Of a DNA stretch of 64,000 nucleotides, positions 34,118 through 42,915 are shown in pieces. The position numbers were made by a program, and so were the translations under genes. Within the stretch, counting starts at the first letter, position 1, and every line of letters starts with the position of its first letter. The DNA comes from Paraburkholderia phenazinium (lineage in GTDB: Bacteria; Pseudomonadota; Gammaproteobacteria; Burkholderiales; Burkholderiaceae). The stretch covers positions 1,736,001-1,800,000 of the forward strand of contig NZ_FSRU01000001.1 in NCBI RefSeq assembly GCF_900142845.1. Direction: 5' to 3'. Below the pieces are notes generated by a model, which saw nothing but the letters and a program-made list of their open reading frames with translations, was not told where the DNA came from and did no database searches.

Positions 34118-35292
34118 ATGCCGTGGTGAACCCACGTAGCGCTACCGCCGTGATGGCCGATGGCTCGGCGGAACAGGCGGCCGAACCGGCCATCCTGTTT
34201 CGCGTGCTCAACCGCGTCGCGATCATCACGCTGAACCGGCCGACCGCGCTGAACGCGCTATCGCACCCCATGGTGCGCGAACTCGCGGCGCTGCTCGAGC
34301 GTTGCCGGACGGACGACGCCATCCTCGCCGTGGTGCTGCGCGGCGCGGGCGAAAAGGGCTTCTGCGCGGGCGGCGACGTGCGCGAACTGTACCGTATGAA
34401 AATGCGCGGCGAGACCGGCTGGCAAGCGTTCTTTATCGACGAATACCGGCTCGATTACGCGCTGCATACTTTTCCGAAGCCGATCGTGGCGCTGCTCGAC
34501 GGCATCACGATGGGCGGCGGCATGGGGCTGGGTCAGGCGGCGAGGCTGCGCGTCGTCACCGAGCGCACGAAGATTGCGATGCCCGAGACGCGCATCGGTT
34601 TCCTGCCCGATGTCGGCGCCACGCATTTCCTCGCCGTGATGCCGGTGGAAGTCGAGTTGTATGTCGGGTTGACCGGTGTGACGCTGTCCGGCGCGGATGC
34701 CGTGCGTCTGCAACTGGCCGATCTGTGCGTCCCCGCCGAATGGCTCGCCAGCTTCGAGGAGCGGCTGCAACGCATGTCCACAGACGGCGAGCTACTGCCC
34801 GCGCTGCGCGCAGTGTTCGAACCGCCGTGCAACATCGTGCCGCATGCCGTGCTCGGACCGTTCACGCAACTGATCCTGCGGCATTTCGATCGGCGCTCGA
34901 GTGTCGAGCGGACCGTGGCTACGCTACGTCACGATCTGGAGCGCGAGCCGCCGCGCGAAGTGCGCCAATGGCTGCAGGCCACCTTCGATGCGCTAATGAG
35001 CCATTCGCCGACCATGCTCCACGTGACCCGCGAGGCGTTGCTGCGCGGCCGCCAGATGACGCTGGCCGAATGCTTCCGGATGGAGTTGGGCATCGTTAGC
35101 CGCGTGATCGAAGAGGGGGATTTCTGCGAGGGGGTGCGGGCGCATCTGGTCGACAAGGACCGTCAGCCGCGCTGGGCGCCCATGACGTTGGCGGAAGTGC
35201 GCAGCGAGCGCGTGCGGCATTTCCTGGCGTCGCCGTGGCGCAGTGAGGCCCATCCGCTGGCTGCGCTTGGCGGGACAGGATTGGTTGATTAG
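34114..35292 (+). CDS. 3-Hydroxyisobutyryl-CoA hydrolase-like protein
   Basis: A 392-residue crotonase-superfamily member with the longer C-terminal part that marks HIBCH-type hydrolases: ALNALSHPMVRELAALLERC, FCAGGDVRELYRMKMRGETG, DGITMGGGMGLGQAARLRVV, AMPETRIGFLPDVGATHFL and DFCEGVRAHLVDKDRQPRWA near the end. The enzyme releases 3-hydroxyisobutyrate from its CoA ester. It starts inside the preceding stop (ATGA). The following dehydrogenases (MmsB, MmsA) of the valine route are not adjacent, so the acid would be handled by genes elsewhere. Confidence 0.88.
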   Translation: MNAVVNPRSATAVMADGSAEQAAEPAILFRVLNRVAIITLNRPTALNALSHPMVRELAALLERCRTDDAILAVVLRGAGEKGFCAGGDVRELYRMKMRGETGWQAFFIDEYRLDYALHTFPKPIVALLDGITMGGGMGLGQAARLRVVTERTKIAMPETRIGFLPDVGATHFLAVMPVEVELYVGLTGVTLSGADAVRLQLADLCVPAEWLASFEERLQRMSTDGELLPALRAVFEPPCNIVPHAVLGPFTQLILRHFDRRSSVERTVATLRHDLEREPPREVRQWLQATFDALMSHSPTMLHVTREALLRGRQMTLAECFRMELGIVSRVIEEGDFCEGVRAHLVDKDRQPRWAPMTLAEVRSERVRHFLASPWRSEAHPLAALGGTGLVD

Positions 35293-35300
35293 GAATGCTG

Positions 35301-35336
35301 GACAGGTGCCCTCGCTTTGCGTCGAGGGCACCTGTC
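35301..35336 (+). terminator. Perfect 14-bp hairpin after the HIBCH gene
   Basis: GACAGGTGCCCTCG (35301-35314) pairs perfectly with CGAGGGCACCTGTC (35323-35336) across an 8-nt loop. It starts 9 nt after the stop codon. No T-run follows, so termination may be rho-assisted or the stem may protect the 3' end. A 16-bp perfect palindrome (TGCATAGC GCTATGCA) lies at 35359-35374. Confidence 0.6.
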
Positions 35337-35408
35337 TGCGCGGTTTTGGCTTTGGCTTTGCATAGCGCTATGCAGCGCAGCGCAACGCTACGCTACGGCA
35401 AGGCCTGC

Positions 35409-36671
35409 TCAAACCTCGCCAAGCGGCTCCGGACCGAGTTCCGCGGCGCCGGCCGCCGGCGCCTTATCCGCGGCAGCCTTCACGCGACCGACCCACAACA
35501 CCGCGACCAACGTCACCGCCACCGCGACCCAGCCGACCGTGCCGTAACCGGCGATCTGCCCGCTCGGCGTATTGGTCAGCATCAGGCCGCCAAACCATGC
35601 GCCACAGCCGGTCCCGAGCGCCTGCAACGCGCTGTTGGCGCTGAGAAACGCGCCGCGCCGCTGCGGTTCGGGAACCGTGGTCAGCAAGGCCTGCATCGGC
35701 ACCATCCGCCCGGACATCGCCACCATGAAGAACGGGAAGAACAGCACGACCGCCACGAACGGCAGATCGGGCAGGTGGGTCACGAACAGGACGGGCAGCG
35801 TCGACAGCAGGGCGGCGATGCGAAACACCCGGTGCTTGCCGTAGCGGTCAGCCAAACGACCGATTGCGCGCGACGTGAAGAACGTCGCGAAGCCGCCGCC
35901 CATATAGATCCACGACAGATGCGCGGGCGGCACGCCATGGTTGAGCACCAGCATAGGCGCGATAAACGGAATCACCAGCATATGCGAGACCATGATCATG
36001 AAGGTGAGCGCAAACGCATTCAGGTGACGCGGATTGCCGAGCAGGCGCATGAGGTCGGGCAACACCTGACGCAACGGCGGCGGCCGGCGGCTCAAATGCT
36101 CGGCGAGCGACGGCACGATCAGCGAGCCGCCGAACCAGATCAGCACGGAGAGCACGACCAGCAGCACGAACGGCGCTGCCCAGTTGAAGTGCGCCCCGAG
36201 CATCACGCCGGCCGGCACGCCGGCAATCGCGGCCAGCGAGAACGCGGTCATGATGGTGCCGGTGGCCGCACCGCGCCGCTGCACCGGGATCACGTCGCCG
36301 ACGATCGCCATGATCACCGAGCCCAGTACGCCGCCGGTGATGCCGGCAAACGCGCGTGCCACGAGCAGTAGCGGAAAGCTGCCGGCGAGCGCGCAGCCCA
36401 GGTTCGACACCGCGAACAGCGCATAGATGGTCAGCAGAAGCTTGCGCCGGTCGAAGCGGTCGATATAGGTGGCGGCGAACAGGCCCGAGAGTCCCGAACA
36501 CCACGAATAGGCCGACACCGCTGTCGCGAAGGCGGCCGGCGTGATGCCGAAGTTGTGCATGATCTGCGGGCCCAACGGCATCATGATCATGAAGTCCATG
36601 ATGATGGTGAACTGCGTCAGCGCGAGCAGCCACAGAAGGCGGCGTTCGTGCCTGGTGCTGATGGAATACAT
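35409..36671 (-). CDS. MFS transporter (DHA1/arabinose-efflux-like)
   Basis: A 420-residue carrier with 12 predicted membrane segments. The N-terminal LLWLLALTQFTIIMDFMIMM and the first loop FAATYIDRFDRRKLLLTIYA are typical of proton-driven efflux MFS proteins. The ATG at 36671 starts directly before the first segment; an in-frame ATG at 36722 would add 17 residues. Located 59 bp downstream of the siderophore-interacting protein gene on the same strand, so it may export or import a metal-related compound; substrate not readable. Confidence 0.83.
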   Translation of the reverse strand: MYSISTRHERRLLWLLALTQFTIIMDFMIMMPLGPQIMHNFGITPAAFATAVSAYSWCSGLSGLFAATYIDRFDRRKLLLTIYALFAVSNLGCALAGSFPLLLVARAFAGITGGVLGSVIMAIVGDVIPVQRRGAATGTIMTAFSLAAIAGVPAGVMLGAHFNWAAPFVLLVVLSVLIWFGGSLIVPSLAEHLSRRPPPLRQVLPDLMRLLGNPRHLNAFALTFMIMVSHMLVIPFIAPMLVLNHGVPPAHLSWIYMGGGFATFFTSRAIGRLADRYGKHRVFRIAALLSTLPVLFVTHLPDLPFVAVVLFFPFFMVAMSGRMVPMQALLTTVPEPQRRGAFLSANSALQALGTGCGAWFGGLMLTNTPSGQIAGYGTVGWVAVAVTLVAVLWVGRVKAAADKAPAAGAAELGPEPLGEV

Positions 36672-36730
36672 CGGCAGGGTCCTTGACAAGATAAAGCCAG
36701 CCGGATGGCTGGCGGTCGGCACTGCGTGGT

Positions 36731-37546
36731 TTAGTCGTCGAGGTTTTCGTGGACCGCTTCGGCGCCCTGTTTCCAGTAGCTCGCCGCGCGGATGCGCGAT
36801 TTGTCGACACCGCGTTCAGTGCATAGGTGATAGCGCACCGCGCGCATGGTCGCGGATTCGCCCGCGGCCCAGACATAGCCCTCGCCGTCCGGCAGATAGG
36901 TCTCGCGTACCGCTTGCAGCAGCGCGTCGCCGCGATACGGCGATTCGCTGCGATAGCGCCACACGGTATGCAGCTCGGCTTCGGTGTCGAACTCGAGGCG
37001 CGCCGACGGGTCGGCGACTTCGAGTACGGCTGCCACGCGCGTGCCGGCAGGCAGTTCCTGCAGACGGCGAGCGATGGCCGGCAGCGCGGTTTCGTCGCCG
37101 ATCAGCAGATGCCAGTCGAAGCCCGTCGGAATCACCAGCGAGCCGCGCGGGCCGCCGATACCCAGATACTGCCCGACCTTGGCCTGGGCGGCCCAGGTCG
37201 CGGCCGGGCCTGCCTCGTGCATGGCGAATTCGATATCCAGCTCGAGCGCCGCGCGGTCGTAGCGGCGCGGCGTGAAATCGCGCGCCACCGGCCGCGGCTG
37301 ACCTTCCGGGAACACCGGGCCGTTCGGGCCTGCGCTCGGTAGCGCCGGCTTGTCGGCGCCCGGCGCCGGGAAGAAAACCTTGACGTGATCGTCGAACGAC
37401 GCCGATTCGAAGTCGTGCAGATCGTCGCCGGTCAGGGTGACCCGAATCAGGTGAGGCGTCAGCGGTTCGACCCGCTTGACTTGCAGCAGACGGAATTTCA
37501 GGGAGTGACGGACGCGGGTAACCGCGAGATCGGACCTGGTCAGCAT
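36731..37546 (-). CDS. Siderophore-interacting protein / ferric-siderophore reductase (YqjH/ViuB family)
   Basis: A 271-residue NAD(P)H:ferric-siderophore reductase: N-terminal FAD-binding beta barrel (RVEPLTPHLIRVTLTGDDLHDF, VARDFTPRRYD, LDIEFAMHE), then a C-terminal NAD(P) domain (WHLLIGDETALPAIARRLQE, YVWAAGESATMRAVRYHL). It releases iron from siderophores in the cytoplasm. GGAGAG lies 8 nt before the ATG at 37546; longer in-frame readings have an Arg-rich composition and are rejected. It is 53 bp downstream of a PadR regulator with a His/Gly-rich N-terminus, the same pairing as yqjI-yqjH (nfeR-nfeF) of E. coli. Confidence 0.88.
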   Translation of the reverse strand: MLTRSDLAVTRVRHSLKFRLLQVKRVEPLTPHLIRVTLTGDDLHDFESASFDDHVKVFFPAPGADKPALPSAGPNGPVFPEGQPRPVARDFTPRRYDRAALELDIEFAMHEAGPAATWAAQAKVGQYLGIGGPRGSLVIPTGFDWHLLIGDETALPAIARRLQELPAGTRVAAVLEVADPSARLEFDTEAELHTVWRYRSESPYRGDALLQAVRETYLPDGEGYVWAAGESATMRAVRYHLCTERGVDKSRIRAASYWKQGAEAVHENLDD

Positions 37547-37599
37547 AAGTGTTCTCTCCAGTGTTGTCGGGTAGCGCTCGGGATGGCGGCCACGCGGGC

Positions 37600-38352
37600 T
37601 CAGAGCGCGTCCGCGCCTGCGTCGGCGCCGCTCGCGGCGCCCGGGTTGCCTTCGATTTCGGCCGTGGCGCGCGCGAGGATCGCGGCGATGCGGCGCTGTT
37701 CGTCGGCCGGTACGTTGTCGCGGCGAATCAACGCATGCTTGAGCGCGCGACGGGCTTCGATCAGCTCCGGCAGCCAACCGCCTTCGTTCGGATCGAGCGC
37801 CTCTTCGCCAGCGAAGGCGCGGCGTACCGAATCCATCTTGCGGGCAATGTGGTTCAGCTTGGCGAACATCAGTTCGACACGCTCGCGGTTGTCCGCGAGG
37901 TATTGGCGGCCGGGTTCGGCGAGCTCGTAGCGCTTGCGGTTGCCTTCCAGTTGCACGGTCACATGACCGATTTCTTCGAGGTAGGTCAGCGCCGGGTAGA
38001 CCATGCCGGGGCTTGGGCTATAGAAGCCGTTCGAGCGCGTTTCAAGCGCCTTGATCAGCTCGTAGCCGTGGCTCGGCTGGGCGTCCAGCAGGGCCAGCAA
38101 CAGCAGTTGGAGGTCGTCCGAGCTGAATTTGCGGCCGCGCGGGAAACCGTCGCCGTCGCCGCCGCCGAAGCCGCCAGGACCGCCGTAGCCGCCTCCAAAA
38201 CCACCGCCGAAGCGGCCGCTGCGGTCACTGCCACGGTCGCCGCCACGATGATGGCGGCCGATGGCGTGCCACAGCGCGTGCAGCGAGAAAGCGTGGGTGG
38301 AATGCAGGCCGTCGGTGTCGTGGTGACGGCGCGAATGATGGGAGTGACGCAT
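37600..38352 (-). CDS. PadR family metal-responsive regulator, YqjI/NfeR-like
   Basis: A 250-residue protein. The first ~78 residues are rich in His, Gly, Asp and Arg (MRHSHHSRRHHDTDGLHSTH, later many GGFGG runs), a likely metal-binding tail. Residues ~80-165 are a PadR winged HTH (DLQLLLLALLDAQPSHGYELI, SPSPGMVYPALTYLEEIG), followed by a dimerisation helix region. In E. coli YqjI has the same plan; it binds nickel/iron through the N-terminal tail and represses the adjacent ferric reductase gene yqjH. The same gene order here supports the same job. A palindromic candidate operator lies 35 bp upstream. Confidence 0.87.
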   Translation of the reverse strand: MRHSHHSRRHHDTDGLHSTHAFSLHALWHAIGRHHRGGDRGSDRSGRFGGGFGGGYGGPGGFGGGDGDGFPRGRKFSSDDLQLLLLALLDAQPSHGYELIKALETRSNGFYSPSPGMVYPALTYLEEIGHVTVQLEGNRKRYELAEPGRQYLADNRERVELMFAKLNHIARKMDSVRRAFAGEEALDPNEGGWLPELIEARRALKHALIRRDNVPADEQRRIAAILARATAEIEGNPGAASGADAGADAL

Positions 38353-38386
38353 CTGTGTGCTCCGTTGTGTCTTAAGATGTGTCGTA

Positions 38387-38398
38387 AGATATATATCT
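38387..38398 (-). promoter_or_regulatory. AT-rich palindrome, candidate PadR operator
   Basis: AGATATATATCT is a perfect 12-bp palindrome in an AT-rich stretch 35 bp upstream of the PadR-type start. PadR repressors usually bind AT-rich palindromes overlapping their promoter. Autoregulation is inferred. Confidence 0.5.
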
Positions 38399-38609
38399 AA
38401 AGATAGCTTGTCAAAGAGAAAATGTGGGGCCGGATGGATGTGGGGTGGGGAACGCGAGTTCTCGGCTTGTCATTGGATCACCGTGGGTGGGAGGCTTTAA
38501 ATGACACAAGATCATTAAAGTTATGACACTGATGCTCTCGCGAAATGGCTGTGACGCGACCAGAATGCCTCTCAACGCGGCATCGGGCCGTTTTCACCGG
38601 AGAGATGAA

Positions 38610-39482
38610 ATGTTTGCAATTACTGGCGTGACGGGAAAGGTCGGGGGCGCCGCGGCGCGTGCATTGCTGGATGCGGGCCACGCAGTGCGGGCTGTGTTGC
38701 GCGACAAGGCGAAAGCGGCCGCCTGGGTCGAGCAGGGCGCGGAGGTGGCGATTGCCGACATGGAAGACACGGCGGCGCTGCAAGCCGCGTTCGCGGGCAC
38801 CGAGGGAGTCTTCGTGATGGTGCCGCCCAACTTTGCGCCGCAGGCGGGTTATCCGGAGGCGCGCGCCGCGGCGGCGTCGTTGGCGCGTGCGCTTGCTGAG
38901 GCTGCGCCGCAGCGGGTGGTGGCGTTGTCGTCGATCGGCGGTCAGCGTGAGTCAGGGTTGGGTCTGATTACGCAAGTGCATATTCTCGAGGAGGCGCTTG
39001 CTGCGTCGCCCATCCCAAGCGCGATTTTGCGTCCGACATGGTTCATGGAAAACTCGCTGTGGGATGTCGCTCCGGCACGCGAGACCGGGACGATGGCGAG
39101 TTTCCTGCAGCCGCTCGATCGGGCGTATTCGATGGTCGCAACGGCGGATATTGGCCGCGTGATCGCCGATACGCTTGTGCAGCAGTGGCAGGGCCGGCGC
39201 GTGATCGAAATTGAAGGGCCGCGGCGTTATACGCAGCATGAAATTGCGGCGTTGCTGGGTGCAGCCGTGGGACGTGAGGTTCAGGCGCAGGCCGTGCCGC
39301 GTGAGCAGTGGGAGGCGCTGTTTCAGTCGCAAGGGACGGCGAGGCCGATGCCGCGGATCGAGATGATCGATGGGTTCAATAGCGGATGGATCGAGTTTGA
39401 AGAGGCAGGCGTCAATGAACGGGTGATTGGCACGACACCTTATGAAGTCGTGTTTGGGGAGCTGGTTAAGCAGGTGGGGTGA
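38610..39482 (+). CDS. NmrA-like NAD(P)-binding protein
   Basis: A 290-residue atypical short-chain-dehydrogenase fold. It begins MFAITGVTGKVGGAAARALL, the glycine-rich NAD(P) loop of the NmrA/HSCARG group, and has no catalytic Tyr-xxx-Lys pair. Later stretches (VVALSSIGGQRESGLGLI, ILRPTWFMENSLWD) match QorB/NmrA-type quinone-reductase or redox-sensor proteins. GGAGAG lies about 6 nt before the ATG at 38610. It stands alone on the plus strand, divergent from the PadR gene. Confidence 0.83.
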   Translation: MFAITGVTGKVGGAAARALLDAGHAVRAVLRDKAKAAAWVEQGAEVAIADMEDTAALQAAFAGTEGVFVMVPPNFAPQAGYPEARAAAASLARALAEAAPQRVVALSSIGGQRESGLGLITQVHILEEALAASPIPSAILRPTWFMENSLWDVAPARETGTMASFLQPLDRAYSMVATADIGRVIADTLVQQWQGRRVIEIEGPRRYTQHEIAALLGAAVGREVQAQAVPREQWEALFQSQGTARPMPRIEMIDGFNSGWIEFEEAGVNERVIGTTPYEVVFGELVKQVG

Positions 39483-39631
39483 GTGTCTCGGGTTTGCCGC
39501 GGATGAGCGGGGCGCGTGGATATGACGCGCCCCGCTCAAATCATTCGTGGCGGCCCGGACGCGCACGTCGGCGTCAACCGCACGTTTCACTGTAACCAGA
39601 AGATCGATTCCAGGAGTGAAGCGTCCGTTGC

Positions 39632-40819
39632 TCAGGAGACCGCGCCGGAACCGTATTTGCCCACCAGCAGCGCGCCGCTGGCGAACCGCTCCAGTGCATA
39701 GGGTGCGAGTGAAACGTCGGTGGGCTGACCGAGCGCGTGCTGGGCGAGAATCTTGCCGATGCCCGGCGAGAGTTTGAAGCCGTGCCCGGAGAAGCCGAAG
39801 CCGACCACGAGTCCCTCGATATCGGCGACCTTGCCCAACACCGGATTCCAGTCGGGCGTCACGTCATAGACGCCGGTCCACGACGAAGCGAGCCCCGCCG
39901 CTTCATAAGCGGGGAAGCGTTCGGCGACCTGAGCGCCGACTTCGGCGACATAGTCGAGCGAGATCTCCCCCTGTTCCGTTTCCGGCGAGCTCAGCGTTTC
40001 GCCGACCACGCCCTCCGACACGAGCATCTGGCTGCCGCCATAGCTGCGGTAATAGAGCATGCCGGCCGAGCCCAGGTCCTTGAACGCCGGCATCCTGAAC
40101 GAGTAGGCGGCGCCCTCGCATTCGAGGGCGAGTACCGTGTGGCGCTCCGGCTTGACCGGCAACGGCACGCCGATCCAGCCGGCAAGTTCCGGCGTCCAGA
40201 TGTTCTGCGTGCTGATCAGGGTGCCGCAACCAAAGCGGCCGGCGCTCGTCTCGATACCGGTGATCCGGCGTCCTTCGCGGATGAGGCCCGTCACCGTCAC
40301 GCCTTCCATGATCTTGACGCCGCGCCGGCGCGCGGAACGGGCGAAGCCGGTGGCGACCAGATAGGCGTCGGCAAAGCCTGCTTCCGGTTCATAGCCGATC
40401 AGCGCGGCGTCGTCGAAGCTGGCGATCGGCAGGCGCTCGTGCGCTTGCGCCCTGTCGAGTAACTGCACTTCGATGCCCATGTCGCGCTGCGCGGCGAGCG
40501 AGGCGCGCAGCGGCTCAAGCTTGTCGCCCTCGGGCGAGCAGATCAGATAGCCGCATTTGACGAGGCCGCAGGACGCTTCGTCGTCGCCGACGTATTCGGC
40601 GAAGTTGTTGAACGCCCACCATGACGAGCGCGCAAGTTCCACATTCTGGCGGACCGAATAATGCGTGCGCAGCAGGCCCGACGACTGGGAGGTGGTGCCC
40701 GCGCCGATCGTGCCCTGCTCGATCACCAGCACGCTCTGCGCGCCGTGTGCGGCGAGATGATGGGCGACCGACGCGCCGATGACGCCAGCGCCGATCACGA
40801 TGAAATCGTAGTGGCTCAT
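39632..40819 (-). CDS. FAD-dependent amine/amino-acid oxidoreductase (DAO superfamily, sarcosine-oxidase-beta-like)
   Basis: A 395-residue flavoprotein. The dinucleotide fold is at the N-terminus (DFIVIGAGVIGASVAHHLAA, acidic residue in VLVIEQG). The LRTHYSVRQNVELARSSW stretch and the C-terminal VYDVTPDWNPVLGKV and GFGFSGHGFKLSPGIGKIL place it near SoxB, glycine oxidase and dimethylglycine oxidase-type enzymes, which oxidise N-methyl amino acids or other secondary amines. It is divergent from a LysR gene. With the glutamine-synthetase/glutamate-synthase-like operon 3 kb away it could supply the amine-oxidising step, but the sequence alone does not show the substrate. Confidence 0.85.
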   Translation of the reverse strand: MSHYDFIVIGAGVIGASVAHHLAAHGAQSVLVIEQGTIGAGTTSQSSGLLRTHYSVRQNVELARSSWWAFNNFAEYVGDDEASCGLVKCGYLICSPEGDKLEPLRASLAAQRDMGIEVQLLDRAQAHERLPIASFDDAALIGYEPEAGFADAYLVATGFARSARRRGVKIMEGVTVTGLIREGRRITGIETSAGRFGCGTLISTQNIWTPELAGWIGVPLPVKPERHTVLALECEGAAYSFRMPAFKDLGSAGMLYYRSYGGSQMLVSEGVVGETLSSPETEQGEISLDYVAEVGAQVAERFPAYEAAGLASSWTGVYDVTPDWNPVLGKVADIEGLVVGFGFSGHGFKLSPGIGKILAQHALGQPTDVSLAPYALERFASGALLVGKYGSGAVS

Positions 40820-41010
40820 GTGGAGTGGACCTCTGTGCGGGCAATGAGGCGAATTCTAGGAAAACGCCGGGTGCGCCAATTTTGTATCAGGCAAACTTAT
40901 GGCGACCTATTGCAATTTCTCATCCTGAACACCGGCCCTGCACACAACGGCACCATGCTTTCGTGCCGCGCAGGATGACCGGCCCGTCACCCACGCGAGC
41001 GGAACATGCC

Positions 41011-41976
41011 ATGAGACGAACCCCGCCTCCGATCGATCTGCGCGCGCTGCAGGCGTTCGTCGCCGTATGCGAGAGCGGCTCGATGACAGGCGCCGCGAAA
41101 CAGCTCGGCGTGAGCCAGAGCGCGGTCAGCCAGTCGATTGCCGCGTTGGAGCGCGACCAGGGCCTGACGCTGTTCGACCGCGAGAGCCGGCCGCCGCGGC
41201 CCAACGTGGCGGGGCGCGCGCTGCTCGAACTGGCCGATCCGTTGATCGAGCACGCGAAGATGGTCGCCGCCCGCATCGGCGATGCGTCGCATACGGGCAA
41301 GATGCCGGTGCGGCTCGGCTGCGTCGACTCGTTCGCGGCGACCGTCGGCCCCGAACTGATCCGCGCGGTGTCGAATTCGGAGCGGCAGATTTCGATGTGG
41401 TCCGGTCTGACGCCGGGCCTGAGCAAGCAACTGCACGACCGGGAACTGGATATCGCGATCTGCACGCAGACCACGCTAAGCGATGCGCGGATCGTCGAAG
41501 TGCCGCTGTTTTCCGAGGCGTTCGTCATGGTGGTGGCGCGTAGCCATCTGAGCGGACGACGCACGGTCGACTGGCGCACGCTCGCGCTGGAAATGCCGCT
41601 GATCCGCTACACGGCGCGCTCGGTGATCGGCCAGCAGATCGAGCGGTTCGCGCGGCATCTGGGTATCGACAGCGCGCGCCGTTACGAGTTCGACGCGACC
41701 GATCCGCTGCTGAGTCTGGTGGCCGCACGCGTGGGTTTCGCGATTTCGACGCCCTTATGTCTGTGGCAGGCACGTCACTACCTCGACGATATCGCGGTGA
41801 TGCCATTGCCGCCGAGCCGCCTCGGGCGGCGCGATTTCTTTCTGCTGCACCGGCAGGGCGAATGGGATCAGTTCGCCGGCGACATCGCCATGCTGACGCG
41901 CGGCGTGCTGGACAACGCCATTCAGCCGTCACTGGCGCGCGCGTTGCCCGATCTGCCCGAGGATGCGTTGCGCTGA
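41011..41976 (+). CDS. LysR family regulator
   Basis: A 321-residue regulator: winged HTH at about 8-70 (IDLRALQAFVAVCESGSMTG, QLGVSQSAVSQSIAALERD) and a periplasmic-binding-like effector domain. The ATG at 41011 follows GGAAC by 8 nt; longer in-frame starts at 40825 and 40975 add a region with no family similarity. It is divergent from the FAD oxidoreductase gene with a 191-bp gap, the usual LysR arrangement, so that enzyme is the probable target. Confidence 0.88.
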   Translation: MRRTPPPIDLRALQAFVAVCESGSMTGAAKQLGVSQSAVSQSIAALERDQGLTLFDRESRPPRPNVAGRALLELADPLIEHAKMVAARIGDASHTGKMPVRLGCVDSFAATVGPELIRAVSNSERQISMWSGLTPGLSKQLHDRELDIAICTQTTLSDARIVEVPLFSEAFVMVVARSHLSGRRTVDWRTLALEMPLIRYTARSVIGQQIERFARHLGIDSARRYEFDATDPLLSLVAARVGFAISTPLCLWQARHYLDDIAVMPLPPSRLGRRDFFLLHRQGEWDQFAGDIAMLTRGVLDNAIQPSLARALPDLPEDALR

Positions 41977-42235
41977 GGCTGAGGGAAATCTCTCGCTTTG
42001 TATAAGTATTGCTTTTGACGCTGCGTAACCACGCACCTCGTTCTTGTGCAAAGTCGCACCAGTCGCAACAAGGATGTGCACCGCAGTCGAGCCAGCGCGC
42101 GCTTCAGCCTGGTTGCCGACACGGCGTCATTGCGCCCAGGGCGTTTATCCAAGGGAATTTTTGATTCACCGAGATAAAAATGGCATAAACGTTGCATTGC
42201 TTTGTGCACCGGCGGTGACCGGACACAGCGCGAGA

Positions 42236-42838
42236 TCAGTCGGCGCCCGATTGCGGGTACATAAAGATCGACAGGAATTGAATGGGCGTCTTGATCAGAC
42301 GTTCAGGACCGTGGGGGACTTCACCCTGGAAGGTGAGGGTGTCACCGGGATGCAGGATGTAGGTTTGCTGTCCGTGGCGATATTCGATGACGCCCTTGAG
42401 CATGTGGATGAATTCGGTGCCCGGATGCTGGAACACGGGAAAGCGCTCGGCTTCGTCCTCCATCGTGATCAGGAAGGGTTCGAAGAGTTTGCGCGGCCCC
42501 TGGTCGTAAGCGAGCAGGTGATAGGTGTGGCCGCGTTTGGTGCCTTTGCGGACCACCTCCATGCCGGCGCCTTTTTTGACGAGCTGTGCACCGCCTTGCG
42601 GCACGTCGAAATTGCGGAACAGCGTGGAGAGCGAAACACCGAGCGCCTGGGCGATGCGGTTGAGCACATCGAGGCCGGCGGAGGTCTGCGCGTTCTCGAT
42701 CTTCGAGAGCATGCCGCGGCTGATGCCGGCCTGCGCGGAGACCTGGGCGATGGTCAGGCCGTGGCGCTGGCGTAGCTCGCGAATGGTGATACCCAGGTAG
42801 CGTTCGAGCGGCGTGTTGTTGTCTTCACCGGTTTGCAT
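42236..42838 (-). CDS. XRE-cupin transcriptional regulator
   Basis: A 200-residue regulator with an N-terminal XRE HTH (about 18-75: ITIRELRQRHGLTIAQVSAQ, GISRGMLSKIENAQ) and a C-terminal cupin barrel (about 110-195: RFPVFQHPGTEFIHMLKGVI, LHPGDTLTFQGEVPHGPERL) that should bind a small ligand. PuuR, which governs gamma-glutamyl-putrescine use in E. coli, has the same plan. GAGG lies 6 nt before the ATG at 42838. It is divergent from the type III glutamine synthetase operon, its likely target. Confidence 0.9.
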   Translation of the reverse strand: MQTGEDNNTPLERYLGITIRELRQRHGLTIAQVSAQAGISRGMLSKIENAQTSAGLDVLNRIAQALGVSLSTLFRNFDVPQGGAQLVKKGAGMEVVRKGTKRGHTYHLLAYDQGPRKLFEPFLITMEDEAERFPVFQHPGTEFIHMLKGVIEYRHGQQTYILHPGDTLTFQGEVPHGPERLIKTPIQFLSIFMYPQSGAD

Positions 42839-42915
42839 GTAGGCCTCGGGAAAAAGGAAAGCGTAGCAGATCGTCGTACCTGGCTTGCGCGTGGAGAGTT
42901 TCACTGAGGGAATCT

